64,000 nt of DNA from NCBI GenBank assembly GCA_023412805.1, contig JAEZRM010000095.1, forward strand, positions 62,001 through 126,000, in the 5' to 3' direction. The translations under genes and the position numbers were made by a program. This document shows, one piece after another, positions 7,684 through 15,408 of the stretch. Numbering within the stretch: position 1 is the stretch's first letter; each line of letters starts with the position of its first letter. Source of the stretch: Pseudomonadota bacterium. Its GTDB lineage: Bacteria; Pseudomonadota; Alphaproteobacteria; Rhizobiales; Hyphomicrobiaceae. The notes beneath the pieces are model-generated. The model was not told the DNA's origin, made no database searches, and saw only the letters and a list, made by a program, of their open reading frames with translations.

Positions 7684-9072
7684 TCATTGAACGGTTTTGG
7701 GAGGCGTCACAGGCGCATCGCGTTGGCCGTTCAGAGATTGCTGCCGCGTTGGTCCAGCAGGGCCTGTGACACGCCATATGGTGTCGCCGGCGTCGTCTGC
7801 CACAAGAACCGCACCACTTCTATCGACGGCTACACCAACTGGGCGGCCGAAAACTTCTTTGCTGCCGTCATCATTCACGAAGCCTGCGAGCAAATCGATC
7901 GGCGGACCGTTCGGCTTTCCGTTCTCGAAGGGCACGAATACGACTTTGTAACCGCTGTAATTGCTACGATTCCATGAGCCGTGCTGGCCGATGATCATGC
8001 CACGTCGGAAAGGTTCTGGCAGAGCCGTCCCTTCATAGTAGGCGAGACCGAGCGCCGAAGTATGAGCACCGAGTGCATAGTCGGGCGTGATCGAGCGCGC
8101 GACGAGGTCGGGACGTTGCGGCTCGACACGCTGGTCGACAATCTTGCCCCAATAGCTGTACGGCCAGCCGTAAAACCCGCCATCGACGACTGAGGTCAAA
8201 TAGTCGGGGGGCGTGTCATCGCCAATCTCGTCGCGCTCGTTGACTACGGTCCAAAGTGAGCCAGTTGTGGGCTCAAATGCCATGCCATTGGCGTTCCGAA
8301 GTCCGGACGCAAATACGCGCACGCGCTCGGTGGCGACGTCATATTCCATGATCGTGCCACGGTCGACCTCAACGCCCATGCCTTTCTCGCCGATATTGCT
8401 GCCAGAGCCGACCGTAATGTAGAGCTTCGAGCCGTCGGGGCTTGCGATCAATGTCCGCGTCCAGTGGTGGCCGACGGGCAAGTCGACGACCTTGGTACCC
8501 TCGCCTGCGACGCGCATAACTCCGTCCTGGTAGGTGTACCTGACGACGCTATCGGTGTTCGCCACGTAAAACTGATCGCCGATGAGCGCCATCCCAAACG
8601 GCTGACGCAGGTTCTCGAGAAAAGTCTCACGCACTTCGGCCACGCCATCGCCGTCCGCATCTCTCAGGAGCGTGATGCGATTGGCATTCTCCGTGATGGA
8701 GCGTGCGCGACGCATGGCCCAATTTTGCGCAATCGCGCGGGGGTTCCAAGAGTCGGCGGGAAGACTGGCAGCTTCCGCCACCAGCACATCACCGTTGGGC
8801 AGAATGTGGATCCAGCGAGGATGTTTCAAATCCTTCGCGAACGCGGATACCTCCGCGCCGCCTGCAGGCCTGGGCTTGGTACCTTCGGGCCATGGGTTTA
8901 CGCGAGCCCAATTGAGTGTGGGCAACCACGATTGCTTGGGCTGCGGCAGTTCCGGCTTGGGCCCATAGCCGGGAGTACCATTCGAGGAATACTGAGCAGA
9001 TGCTGGAGCGATTGCCATGGCGAGCATTGCGCTGATGAGACACACTCCGACAGTTTGGATAGACGTTGGCAT
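7684..9072 (-). CDS. PQQ-dependent sorbosone/sugar dehydrogenase, exported
   Basis: Periplasmic quinoprotein of 462 residues that probably oxidises aldose sugars or sorbosone-type substrates using PQQ. An N-terminal signal peptide ends near APASA-Q (about residue 26). The beta-propeller shows family motifs: HPRWIHILPNGDVLVAEA, VGHHWTRTLIASPDGSKLY with the putative catalytic histidine, GLRNANGMAFEP and GGFYGWPYSYWG. It lies immediately upstream of pqqA on the same strand, so enzyme and cofactor synthesis appear to form one transcription unit from the EcfG-type site at 9118-9142. The exact substrate cannot be read from sequence. Confidence 0.88.
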   Translation of the reverse strand: MPTSIQTVGVCLISAMLAMAIAPASAQYSSNGTPGYGPKPELPQPKQSWLPTLNWARVNPWPEGTKPRPAGGAEVSAFAKDLKHPRWIHILPNGDVLVAEAASLPADSWNPRAIAQNWAMRRARSITENANRITLLRDADGDGVAEVRETFLENLRQPFGMALIGDQFYVANTDSVVRYTYQDGVMRVAGEGTKVVDLPVGHHWTRTLIASPDGSKLYITVGSGSNIGEKGMGVEVDRGTIMEYDVATERVRVFASGLRNANGMAFEPTTGSLWTVVNERDEIGDDTPPDYLTSVVDGGFYGWPYSYWGKIVDQRVEPQRPDLVARSITPDYALGAHTSALGLAYYEGTALPEPFRRGMIIGQHGSWNRSNYSGYKVVFVPFENGKPNGPPIDLLAGFVNDDGSKEVFGRPVGVAVDRSGAVLVADDAGDTIWRVTGPAGPTRQQSLNGQRDAPVTPPKTVQ

Positions 9073-9117
9073 TTGTCTCTCCGGATGCCGTTACTCTTCC
9101 GGGTCTACTGATTGCGT

Positions 9118-9142
9118 AACAGCAAACGAGCGCAGCCGTTCC
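9118..9142 (-). promoter_or_regulatory. EcfG-type promoter of the sugar dehydrogenase-pqqABCDE unit
   Basis: The minus strand reads GGAAC, 17 nt, GTT (equivalent to 16 nt then TGTT). The -10 element is 46 nt before the start codon at 9072. Confidence 0.65.
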
Positions 9143-9148
9143 ATTCAC

Positions 9149-9174
9149 GGAACGCCTCATCCGTGGGCCACGTT
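9149..9174 (+). promoter_or_regulatory. Distal EcfG-type promoter motif, plus strand
   Basis: GGAAC, 17 nt, CGTT is an exact consensus match on the plus strand, divergent from the 9118-9142 site. It lies 185 nt before the next plus-strand gene (9359), further than the other sites, so it may be a second promoter or serve a short transcript. Confidence 0.55.
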
Positions 9175-9302
9175 CTTCAATCGAGCTGATTGTACCCACC
9201 GACTGATCCTGAAGGCTCCGCCGCTGAAGCTCGTGGAGAACGGCAAGTTACTTCCCTGCAATCTTCGCTCTGAAGCCGGAACCTGAGACGGTCATTCGGA
9301 GA

Positions 9303-9327
9303 GGAACTTGCGCTGATCGCCTTGGTT
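9303..9327 (+). promoter_or_regulatory. Proximal EcfG-type promoter of the flavin-binding stress gene
   Basis: GGAAC, 17 nt, GTT ends 32 nt before the ATG at 9359, the spacing seen at most other stress promoters in this window. The base before GTT is G rather than C. Confidence 0.55.
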
Positions 9328-9358
9328 GTCCTTCAAAAGGCAACACAGGAGTAGATCG

Positions 9359-9844
9359 ATGCCGACACCGCAGGAGCTCGAAGCAAAATTCTGGAAATCT
9401 CTTCAGTCCGATATGACCATGATGCTCGGTCTCGACGGCTTGGAGGATGGGCACGTGCGCCCCATGACCGCTCAGGTCGAAGGCGCGCGCGGCCCGATCT
9501 GGTTCTTCTCGAGCAAGGACAATGCGTTGGTCGAGAAGCTACCTCAAGGCGACCGCGCTATCGCGACCTTTACTTCGAAGGGCCATGACCTCTTCGCTAC
9601 TTTGCACGGTAAGCTCAGCCTCGACAACAATCCAGCCACAATAGACAGGTTGTGGAACCGGTACGTCGCCGCATGGTTCGAAGGCGGCAAGTCGGATCCG
9701 AAGCTGGCTCTTCTCCGCCTCGATCCCGAGCGCGCCGAAATATGGTTGGATGCATCGAGCATTGTTGCGGGTATCAAACTGCTTCTCGGTGCCGATCCGA
9801 AGGAACAGTACAAGGAGAACGTGGCCAAGGTGGAGCTTCGCTAA
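9359..9844 (+). CDS. General stress protein, pyridoxamine 5'-phosphate oxidase-like (YzzA/GS26 type)
   Basis: A 161-residue cytoplasmic split-barrel protein of the pyridoxamine-phosphate-oxidase-like superfamily, most like the general stress protein 26 group that binds flavins. Visible family features are MMLGLDGLEDGHVRPMTAQV at the start of the barrel, GPIWFFSSKDNALVEKL, and the C-terminal LWNRYVAAWFEGGKSDPKLA block. The start at 9359 is supported by AGGAG eight bases upstream. The gene is alone on the plus strand and has two EcfG-like sites upstream. The precise reaction is unknown. Some relatives only bind FMN or F420. Confidence 0.85.
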   Translation: MPTPQELEAKFWKSLQSDMTMMLGLDGLEDGHVRPMTAQVEGARGPIWFFSSKDNALVEKLPQGDRAIATFTSKGHDLFATLHGKLSLDNNPATIDRLWNRYVAAWFEGGKSDPKLALLRLDPERAEIWLDASSIVAGIKLLLGADPKEQYKENVAKVELR

Positions 9845-9890
9845 CTCGTGAGCTCGTCATTCATTCGGCTCAGAGCCGCTAGACGATTGT

Positions 9891-9920
9891 ACCGGCGGCG
9901 AGATGGGTCTCGCCGCCGGT
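9891..9920. terminator. Strong hairpin between convergent genes
   Basis: Thirteen-base arms (ACCGGCGGCGAGA and its complement) around a TGGG loop lie between the convergent genes ending at 9844 and 9942. No T-tract follows on either strand, so intrinsic termination is plausible but not certain. Confidence 0.5.
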
Positions 9921-9941
9921 ATGAACTTAGTAGACCACGGG

Positions 9942-10841
9942 CTACCAAAAGCGCGCGGCACCAAAGATGGACGGGTAGTGGCGCGTGCTCTGGTGCTCAC
10001 GGCCCAAGCCTGCTGCCCACGTCGCGGCCACAAGCCCCATAAGCGATGCAGCGGCGGCAAGAAAGCCGGCAATGACCGCCTGCTTACGAGCGGTATCTGC
10101 CGCCTCTCGGACGCGCCGCTCCGCCGCTTCTTTCATGCCCTGCGCGCGAACGTACGTTTCATCTACGCGGCCTTGCGCATCCGCTTCGGACAAACCCGTG
10201 TGCCTGGAGACGATCTGCGCCAGATAAGCGCGATCACCACTATTGAGTGATCCCTCGGCCAAGCCGACCACGAAGATGCGACCGGCTTCCGCTATGACTG
10301 CAGGGTCCGGCCTGCTTTGTGTGGGAGGCGCAGGTGTCGCGCCCGGATCTGCGGCTTGCGCGCGGAATAGAGCATCGGCGACGTACGAGACATTCTCGGC
10401 AGATACATTCGACGCCGCCTGCGCGACTCCCGAAGCAGCCTGGCCTGCGACTTCCGCTGTCGAACGAACGGCCGAACTCGCCGCGAGGGCCAGGAAGATC
10501 AATCCCACTGCCGTTCCAAGTGCCCACACTAAGAAGCCGGTCGAACCCGCCCGGAACTGCGCCTCTTCAGCATCAAGATCGGGAACCTCCGACAACCGCC
10601 CAGCAAGATAGCCGCCGGCGGCAAAGGCCCAGATGTGGACCATCACCATCCATATTGCCGCAGCAATCGCGAGGGTCATCACCGAGAGGCCGGAATTGCG
10701 ATGGGCCGATGTCAACGACAGGCCGATCGCTGTTCCAAAGGCCGTAAGAAGTCCGGAAATCGCAACCGCGGCAACCGCGCCCGCGATGATCGCCTTCCAA
10801 TCCACACCGCTCACCCTGATGGGTGTCACCACACTTGCCAT
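9942..10841 (-). CDS. Four-helix membrane protein of unknown function
   Basis: A 299-residue inner-membrane protein. An N-terminal hairpin is formed by WKAIIAGAVAAVAISGLL and VMTLAIAAAIWMVMVHIWAF. A third helix is FLVWALGTAVGLIFLALA. A long polar, alanine-rich segment of about 110 residues with coiled-coil character (AQGMKEAAERRVREAADTAR) precedes a final helix. The start at 10841 has GAGGTGA upstream; the open frame extends further but through implausible sequence. It is preceded by a 24-residue hydrophobic peptide gene and the bidirectional stress promoter at 10985-11011. I do not recognise the family beyond its being common in Rhizobiales stress loci. Confidence 0.8.
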   Translation of the reverse strand: MASVVTPIRVSGVDWKAIIAGAVAAVAISGLLTAFGTAIGLSLTSAHRNSGLSVMTLAIAAAIWMVMVHIWAFAAGGYLAGRLSEVPDLDAEEAQFRAGSTGFLVWALGTAVGLIFLALAASSAVRSTAEVAGQAASGVAQAASNVSAENVSYVADALFRAQAADPGATPAPPTQSRPDPAVIAEAGRIFVVGLAEGSLNSGDRAYLAQIVSRHTGLSEADAQGRVDETYVRAQGMKEAAERRVREAADTARKQAVIAGFLAAAASLMGLVAATWAAGLGREHQSTRHYPSIFGAARFW

Positions 10842-10846
10842 GACAC

Positions 10847-10921
10847 TCACCTCAAACCGAGAACGGAGAGGATAGCCATGACGACGACAATCAGACCGAC
10901 AAGGTAAATTATTCCGTCCAT
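10847..10921 (-). CDS. 24-residue single-helix membrane microprotein
   Basis: A tiny open frame encodes MDGIIYLVGLIVVVMAIL followed by SVLGLR, a single hydrophobic helix with a charged end. GGAG lies nine bases before ATG, and the gene ends five bases before the start of the next membrane protein. Similar peptides of the form D-x-I-I-Y-L-x-G-L-I-V-V-V occur in many Rhizobiales genomes as hypothetical proteins (from memory). An alternative start five codons upstream (10936) is possible. It is the first gene downstream of the minus-strand EcfG-type promoter. It may be a stress-induced membrane peptide. Confidence 0.65.
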   Translation of the reverse strand: MDGIIYLVGLIVVVMAILSVLGLR

Positions 10922-10984
10922 AGCGCGCTGCTCCATGTGTAGCTCGGCCGAACCGTGATTTTCCATGCACGGTCCGTTGCCGAC

Positions 10985-11011
10985 GGAACAGATGACCAAA
11001 CAATTCGTTCC
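10985..11011. promoter_or_regulatory. Palindromic, bidirectional EcfG-type promoter
   Basis: The site is GGAAC, 16 nt, CGTTCC. On the plus strand it reads GGAAC-N16-CGTT, 92 nt before the gene at 11101. On the minus strand the same bases read GGAAC-N17-GTT, with the -10 66 nt before the microprotein start at 10921. One 27-bp site can therefore serve both divergent operons. Confidence 0.7.
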
Positions 11012-11100
11012 GTTACTAACTGACGCGCGCGACGGGAATCGCAGCTTGGTGGCGGCGCGCTGGCGAGCGCGCGTTCGCCCAGGAAAGGAGATGCGCACTC

Positions 11101-11364
11101 ATGACACCGCGAAGATTTGCGATTGTCGATGGCCCGGATAAACCCGCTCTTCAACGATCCCTCGCCCACTCCGGCGTGAATGACGTGCATTTCCGTGTCG
11201 AAGGCGATGCGTTCGATGCGGACATTCAGCGCATGGATGAGGAGGCGGACGGCTTCACATTCAAGCTGTTGGGTCGTCTGACGTCAGGACGCGACCGTGG
11301 AGCTTCTTTCCATGGCATCTACAGTATCGAGAGCCGATCCGGATGGCTCGAACTCGGAGATTAA
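11101..11364 (+). CDS. Small hypothetical protein, first gene of a stress operon
   Basis: An 87-residue soluble protein with mixed alpha/beta composition (RFAIVDGPDKPALQRSLAHS; GFTFKLLGRLTSGRDRGASF; SGWLELGD). I do not recognise a named domain. AGGAAAGGAGATGCGCACTC precedes ATG, giving a good ribosome site. It is the first gene of a plus-strand run (11101, 11379, 11590, 12095) downstream of the bidirectional EcfG-type promoter. The ends of the first two genes are separated by 14 bp. The function is unknown. Confidence 0.75.
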   Translation: MTPRRFAIVDGPDKPALQRSLAHSGVNDVHFRVEGDAFDADIQRMDEEADGFTFKLLGRLTSGRDRGASFHGIYSIESRSGWLELGD

Positions 11365-11378
11365 TTGAGGAGCCCCCC

Positions 11379-11600
11379 ATGGCCAAATGCGATGTATGCG
11401 GAAATGACTATGACAAGGCCTTCAAGGTTATTCAGGGTCAGCGCGAGATGACTTTCGACAGTTTCGAATGCGCGGTTCATGCAATGGCGCCGCGTTGTGA
11501 GCATTGTGAGTGCCGCATCATCGGCCACGGTGTCGAAGCTGGAGGGAAGTTATTCTGTTGTGCGCATTGTGCGACCCACGAGGCGGGCCATGCGCACTAG
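11379..11600 (+). CDS. Small cysteine-rich zinc-ribbon-like protein
   Basis: A 73-residue protein with paired cysteines suggesting one or two metal sites: KCDVCGNDYDKAF at the N-terminus, FECAVHAMAPRCEHCECRI in the middle and FCCAHCATHEAGHAH at the C-terminus. Histidines near the end may also be ligands. GAGGAG lies six bases before ATG, and this start gives the conserved MAKCDVCG beginning. The gene overlaps the next by 11 bp. Homologues of this kind are widespread as hypothetical proteins in Rhizobiales. A metal-binding or adaptor role is inference. Confidence 0.8.
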   Translation: MAKCDVCGNDYDKAFKVIQGQREMTFDSFECAVHAMAPRCEHCECRIIGHGVEAGGKLFCCAHCATHEAGHAH

Positions 11601-12042
11601 ACAGCTGCACGAGATCGATGGAAAGCGCACTTTTGCGGTCGTCCTCAGCGTCGGCGACGAAGCAATGGCGTGCCTGAAGGAATTTGCGGCATCTCAGAAT
11701 ATCGGGAGTGCCCAGATAACCGCGATAGGAGCGCTTTCCGCTGCCGAGATCGCGTTCTTCGATTGGGAGAGCAAGAAATATCTGCCAATCGAGATCGATG
11801 AGCAGGTTGAGGTCGCCTCCCTCATTGGCGACATCGCGCGCGATCCCGATGGCACGGCGGCGGTGCACGTTCATGCCGTCTTGTCGGATCGAACGGGAGC
11901 CGCGCGGGCCGGGCATCTCAACAAGGGTTATGTACGCCCCACTCTCGAAGCCATCGTCACCGAGACCCCTGCTCATCTGCAGAAAGTCCATGACCCCGAA
12001 AGTGGTCTTGCGCTCATCAAGCTTGCGCAGAGTGCCACTTAG
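11590..12042 (+). CDS. PPC (DUF296) domain protein
   Basis: A 150-residue protein consisting of a single PPC/DUF296 domain, the fold of bacterial and archaeal PCC proteins and of plant AT-hook proteins. Supporting motifs are FAVVLSVGDEAMACLKEF, AQITAIGALSAAEIAFFDW and the metal-binding-like VHVHAVLSDRTGAARAGHL, with LEAIVTETPAHLQKV at the end. The start overlaps the upstream cysteine-rich gene, consistent with an operon. Bacterial PPC proteins form trimers. Their role is poorly defined, and DNA binding is not assured because no AT-hook is present. Confidence 0.88.
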   Translation: MRTRQLHEIDGKRTFAVVLSVGDEAMACLKEFAASQNIGSAQITAIGALSAAEIAFFDWESKKYLPIEIDEQVEVASLIGDIARDPDGTAAVHVHAVLSDRTGAARAGHLNKGYVRPTLEAIVTETPAHLQKVHDPESGLALIKLAQSAT

Positions 12043-12094
12043 GGCGGCCCTCGCCCGCCGCGGTAATACTTGAGACACTGGAACGGTCCCAGAC

Positions 12095-14668
12095 GTGGAA
12101 ACTGACGCGATCGAAAATCGCACCGAGAGCGGGGAGAGCGAGCAGCCGCGGAGCGTCGTCGTGATCACGGGCGCAAGTGGCTTCATCGGACGCGCCCTGG
12201 CGACAGAGTTGGCGGGCCAGTACGATGTCATCGGCCTCGACTTCGCTTTGCCTGATGCTCCCTCATCCACGTTTGAAGCGATCCGCGTTGATCTAACCTC
12301 CGACCAGAGCGTCAAGGCAGCGTTCGGCCGTATCCGCGCCGCCTACGGCAATCGCATAGCGAGCGTCATTCATCTGGCCGGCTACTACGATCTTTCTGGC
12401 GATCCCAATCCCAAATACGAAGCGGTCACCGTGCGCGGCACTGAGCGGCTTCTCCGGGCGCTGGATGATTTCGATGTCGAGCAGTTCATCTACGCCAGCA
12501 CCATGCTGGTGCACGGCCCGACCGATCGCGGACGACCGATCGACGAGGATGCACCGCTGCAGCCGAAGACACCCTATCCTCAATCGAAGGCGGATACGGA
12601 GCATCTGCTCCGTGAAAAGCGCGGAGATATCCCGCTCATCATACTGCGTCTCGCGGGCGTGTATGATGAGCGCTGCCGTGCCGCATTTCTCGCCCAGCAG
12701 ATTGCCAATATCTACGAGCGGCAGTTCGTCAGCTACGTCTATCCCGGCGATCCAGAAAGCGGACAACCCTATCTTCACCTCGACGATCTTACTGATGCGG
12801 TCGTCCGCCTGATCGAGCGCAGATCCGATCTCTCCGAAGACATGACGTTGCTGCTCGGCGAGCCGGAGACGATGGGCTATGCCGATCTGCAAAAGGACAT
12901 CGGTCGATTGCTTCACGGTGAGGAATGGGAAACGCAGCAGATCCCCGCCCCACTCACCAAAACCGGCCAATGGCTGCAGGAGGATGTACTCGATCAGGAT
13001 CCTTTCGTTCAGCCATGGATGATCGACCAGGCAAGCGACCACTACGAGATCGACATCTCACATGCCAAGGAGACGCTGGCTTGGTGGCCCAAGCATCGGC
13101 TTCGGCAGACACTCCCCAAGATCATTGAAGCCCTCAAGGCCGATCCACCAGGATGGTACACGGCGAACAAACTGAATGCGGCACAGGTCGCGGCGTCCGA
13201 TCCGGTCCTCGAGGAGGCCAAGATCCGCACGGAACGGCTGTCACGCAAGGATCGCCTGCGGGTAGAGGAAGAGCTGAACACGCAGCACAGCCAGACAACT
13301 TGGGCCCACCTCGCCAATGCGGCGCTCGGTTTGTGGCTCGTCGCGAGCCCGTTCGCGCTAGGCCTGTTCGATCCGATTGGCAATGTCGCATCGCCCCCGG
13401 CGGCGGGACACGCGCTCGCTGCCGCGGAACTCCGAAATCTGCGGCTCGGCGTCAGCGAAATGATCAGCGGCGCCGCAATTGTCCTCTTATCGCTGCTGGC
13501 CCTGAACCGCGCCAGATCGTGGGCACAGTGGGCGAGCGCCGCCGTCGGGGTGTGGATCCTGTTCGCCCCGCTCGTGTTCTGGACGACCAGCCCCGCGGCC
13601 TATGCCAGCGACACGCTGATCGGGATGCTGGTCATCGTGCTAGCCGTGATCGTTCCAGCGCAGCCCGGCATCAGCCGTGAGGCCCTCGCCTCACCTGCCG
13701 ACGTTCCATTGGGGTGGAGCTATTCGCCCTCGAGCTATTCGCAGCGCATGCCCATCGTTGCGCTCGCGTTCATCGGGCTCTTCATCTCCCGCTATCTTGC
13801 TGCCTACCAGCTGGGCCATATCGACGGCACCTGGGATCCGTTCTTTCAGGGCATCGAGGACCAGCAGAATGGAACGGAAGCGGTAATCACGTCGGCTGTG
13901 TCCAAAGCCTTCCCGATTGCCGATGCCGGCTTCGGTGCCATTGCCTACGCGCTCGACATTCTCACCGGTGCGATCGGCGATCGACGGCGCTGGCGCACAA
14001 TGCCCTGGCTCGTACTCATTTTCGGCCTGCTCATCATTCCGCTCGGGCTCGTCAGCGTCGGCTTCATCATCATCCAGCCAACCGTCATCGGGACCCTGTG
14101 TGCACTCTGCCTCATGCAGGCAGCGGTCACGATCATCCTTGTCCCCTATTCGATCGACGAGGTGATCGCGACACTCCAGTACCTTCTCCAAAGCCGCCGA
14201 GCCGGGCGCTCGCTCTGGAAGACGCTATTTGTCGGTGGACCGGCGTTCGATGAACGCCGCGGAGCCGATGAGGACATGAGCAAGCTCGGCGACACAGTAC
14301 GCGATTTCTTTCGGGGGGGCGTGACCTACCCATGGACGCTGGTTGCGACGGTCGGTGTCGGTATTTTGCTGATGTCCTCGCCGTTGATCGCCGGCAGCAC
14401 CGGCACGCTGTATTTCAGCGATCATATTGCAGGGTGCCTGGCGATCACCATTGCAGTCACCGCTTTTGCGGAGGTCGCGCGTGCGGCGCGATTCCTGAAT
14501 ATTCCTCTCGGTTTGTGGGTAATGGCCTCGCCGTTTCTACTGACCGGCAGTTCAGCCTTAGCAACGGTTCTGAGCATAGCCGCGGGCTTGGCGCTCGTCG
14601 CATTGAGCCTGCCTCGCGGCACGTTGAGCGGCGAACACTATGGCGGCTGGGATCGGATGATCGTCTAG
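12095..14668 (+). CDS. Fusion protein: extended SDR epimerase, SPW repeats and VKOR-like membrane domain
   Basis: An 857-residue polypeptide joining three modules. Residues about 20-370 are an extended SDR/NAD-dependent epimerase (GASGFIG at 26-32, YPQSK at about 160). From about 400 two helix pairs carry SPW-repeat signatures (LGLWLVASPFALGLF). Residues about 550-690 resemble the vitamin K epoxide reductase family (LFISRYLAAYQLGHIDGTWD, and CALC within GTLCALCLMQA near 665). Two further SPW-like repeats end the protein (LGLWVMASPFLLTG). The CxxC is present, but I see no loop cysteine pair between the first and second VKOR helices. The start is GTG with only a weak ribosome site. It closes the 11101-14668 operon. 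The substrate is unknown. Confidence 0.85.
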   Translation: METDAIENRTESGESEQPRSVVVITGASGFIGRALATELAGQYDVIGLDFALPDAPSSTFEAIRVDLTSDQSVKAAFGRIRAAYGNRIASVIHLAGYYDLSGDPNPKYEAVTVRGTERLLRALDDFDVEQFIYASTMLVHGPTDRGRPIDEDAPLQPKTPYPQSKADTEHLLREKRGDIPLIILRLAGVYDERCRAAFLAQQIANIYERQFVSYVYPGDPESGQPYLHLDDLTDAVVRLIERRSDLSEDMTLLLGEPETMGYADLQKDIGRLLHGEEWETQQIPAPLTKTGQWLQEDVLDQDPFVQPWMIDQASDHYEIDISHAKETLAWWPKHRLRQTLPKIIEALKADPPGWYTANKLNAAQVAASDPVLEEAKIRTERLSRKDRLRVEEELNTQHSQTTWAHLANAALGLWLVASPFALGLFDPIGNVASPPAAGHALAAAELRNLRLGVSEMISGAAIVLLSLLALNRARSWAQWASAAVGVWILFAPLVFWTTSPAAYASDTLIGMLVIVLAVIVPAQPGISREALASPADVPLGWSYSPSSYSQRMPIVALAFIGLFISRYLAAYQLGHIDGTWDPFFQGIEDQQNGTEAVITSAVSKAFPIADAGFGAIAYALDILTGAIGDRRRWRTMPWLVLIFGLLIIPLGLVSVGFIIIQPTVIGTLCALCLMQAAVTIILVPYSIDEVIATLQYLLQSRRAGRSLWKTLFVGGPAFDERRGADEDMSKLGDTVRDFFRGGVTYPWTLVATVGVGILLMSSPLIAGSTGTLYFSDHIAGCLAITIAVTAFAEVARAARFLNIPLGLWVMASPFLLTGSSALATVLSIAAGLALVALSLPRGTLSGEHYGGWDRMIV

Positions 14669-14738
14669 CTCAGCAGCCGTAGCCCGAGCCAGTAGCGCTT
14701 TCGCTTCTATGGTGGCTGTCGTGCTCGATATGTCAACA

Positions 14739-15251
14739 CTAGCTGGATTGATGCCGTTTGGCCTTGATGACACTCAGGTGCCCGCTATGCTCCACGTAGG
14801 CGACGTTGACTTCCCCGATGTCGTCGATCCCCTGCTCTCGCAGGGCTGCGAGGAGCTCATCTTCGGTCAGCATTTCCCGCTGCATGTTCTCTCTCAGCAT
14901 TTGACCTCCGGAGACAACCCTGAGAGGTGCTGACTGTAACCAAGGGCGCAACGTGGGATAGCGCCACCCGAGCCAGTCGAGGACGTACTCCCAACCCACT
15001 ATGGTCAGAACCAGCACGATTCCTTCGGTGACGGACTGATACTCCTTTGCAAGTCCGTTCTGGGCCGCATCCGCGATCAATACGATCACAAGCAGATCCG
15101 CAGTGCCGAAGCGCCCGGACTGTCTCCTCGCGACAAAGCGGAGGATCACGAACAGCGCGAGGTACATAATGGTCCCGCGCACGATCACTTCCAGCAGCCC
15201 CATCGAGGGTTGGAACAACGAATACCAGTCTATGTGGAAAGCGCCCACCAT
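14739..15251 (-). CDS. DUF421 (YetF-type) membrane protein
   Basis: A 170-residue protein of the DUF421/YetF family with three N-terminal membrane helices (VIVRGTIMYLALFVILRFVA; ADLLVIVLIADAAQNGL; IVLVLTIVGWEYVLDWLGW). A small cytoplasmic beta domain follows (LRVVSGGQMLRENMQREMLT; EDELLAALREQGIDDIGEV; SVIKAKR). The length is typical of the shorter family form. It is a single gene with an EcfG-type site whose -10 is 36 nt before ATG. The function of the family is not established; YetF-like proteins are often stress or sporulation linked. Confidence 0.9.
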   Translation of the reverse strand: MVGAFHIDWYSLFQPSMGLLEVIVRGTIMYLALFVILRFVARRQSGRFGTADLLVIVLIADAAQNGLAKEYQSVTEGIVLVLTIVGWEYVLDWLGWRYPTLRPWLQSAPLRVVSGGQMLRENMQREMLTEDELLAALREQGIDDIGEVNVAYVEHSGHLSVIKAKRHQSS

Positions 15252-15286
15252 CGGCCCTCGCAGGAATGGGCATCACTTGCCCCTTT

Positions 15287-15311
15287 AACACCATCTGCAG
15301 CACCGAGTTCC
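15287..15311 (-). promoter_or_regulatory. EcfG-type promoter of the DUF421 gene
   Basis: On the minus strand GGAAC, 17 nt, GTT (TGTT variant), with the -10 36 nt before the start at 15251. Confidence 0.65.
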
Positions 15312-15408
15312 TGATCGAACCTCGAGCGCCTCCGCCGCTGCAACGACACTGACGCTTGCTCCAGGGAACTTTAGGATTGGCAGCGCGATTTCTCGTTGCG
15401 AGGCAACC

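Noticed and set aside
12075..12110. GGAAC just before the fusion gene start
   Set aside because: No GTT at 16-18 nt downstream; the gene is probably read from the 10985-11011 promoter.
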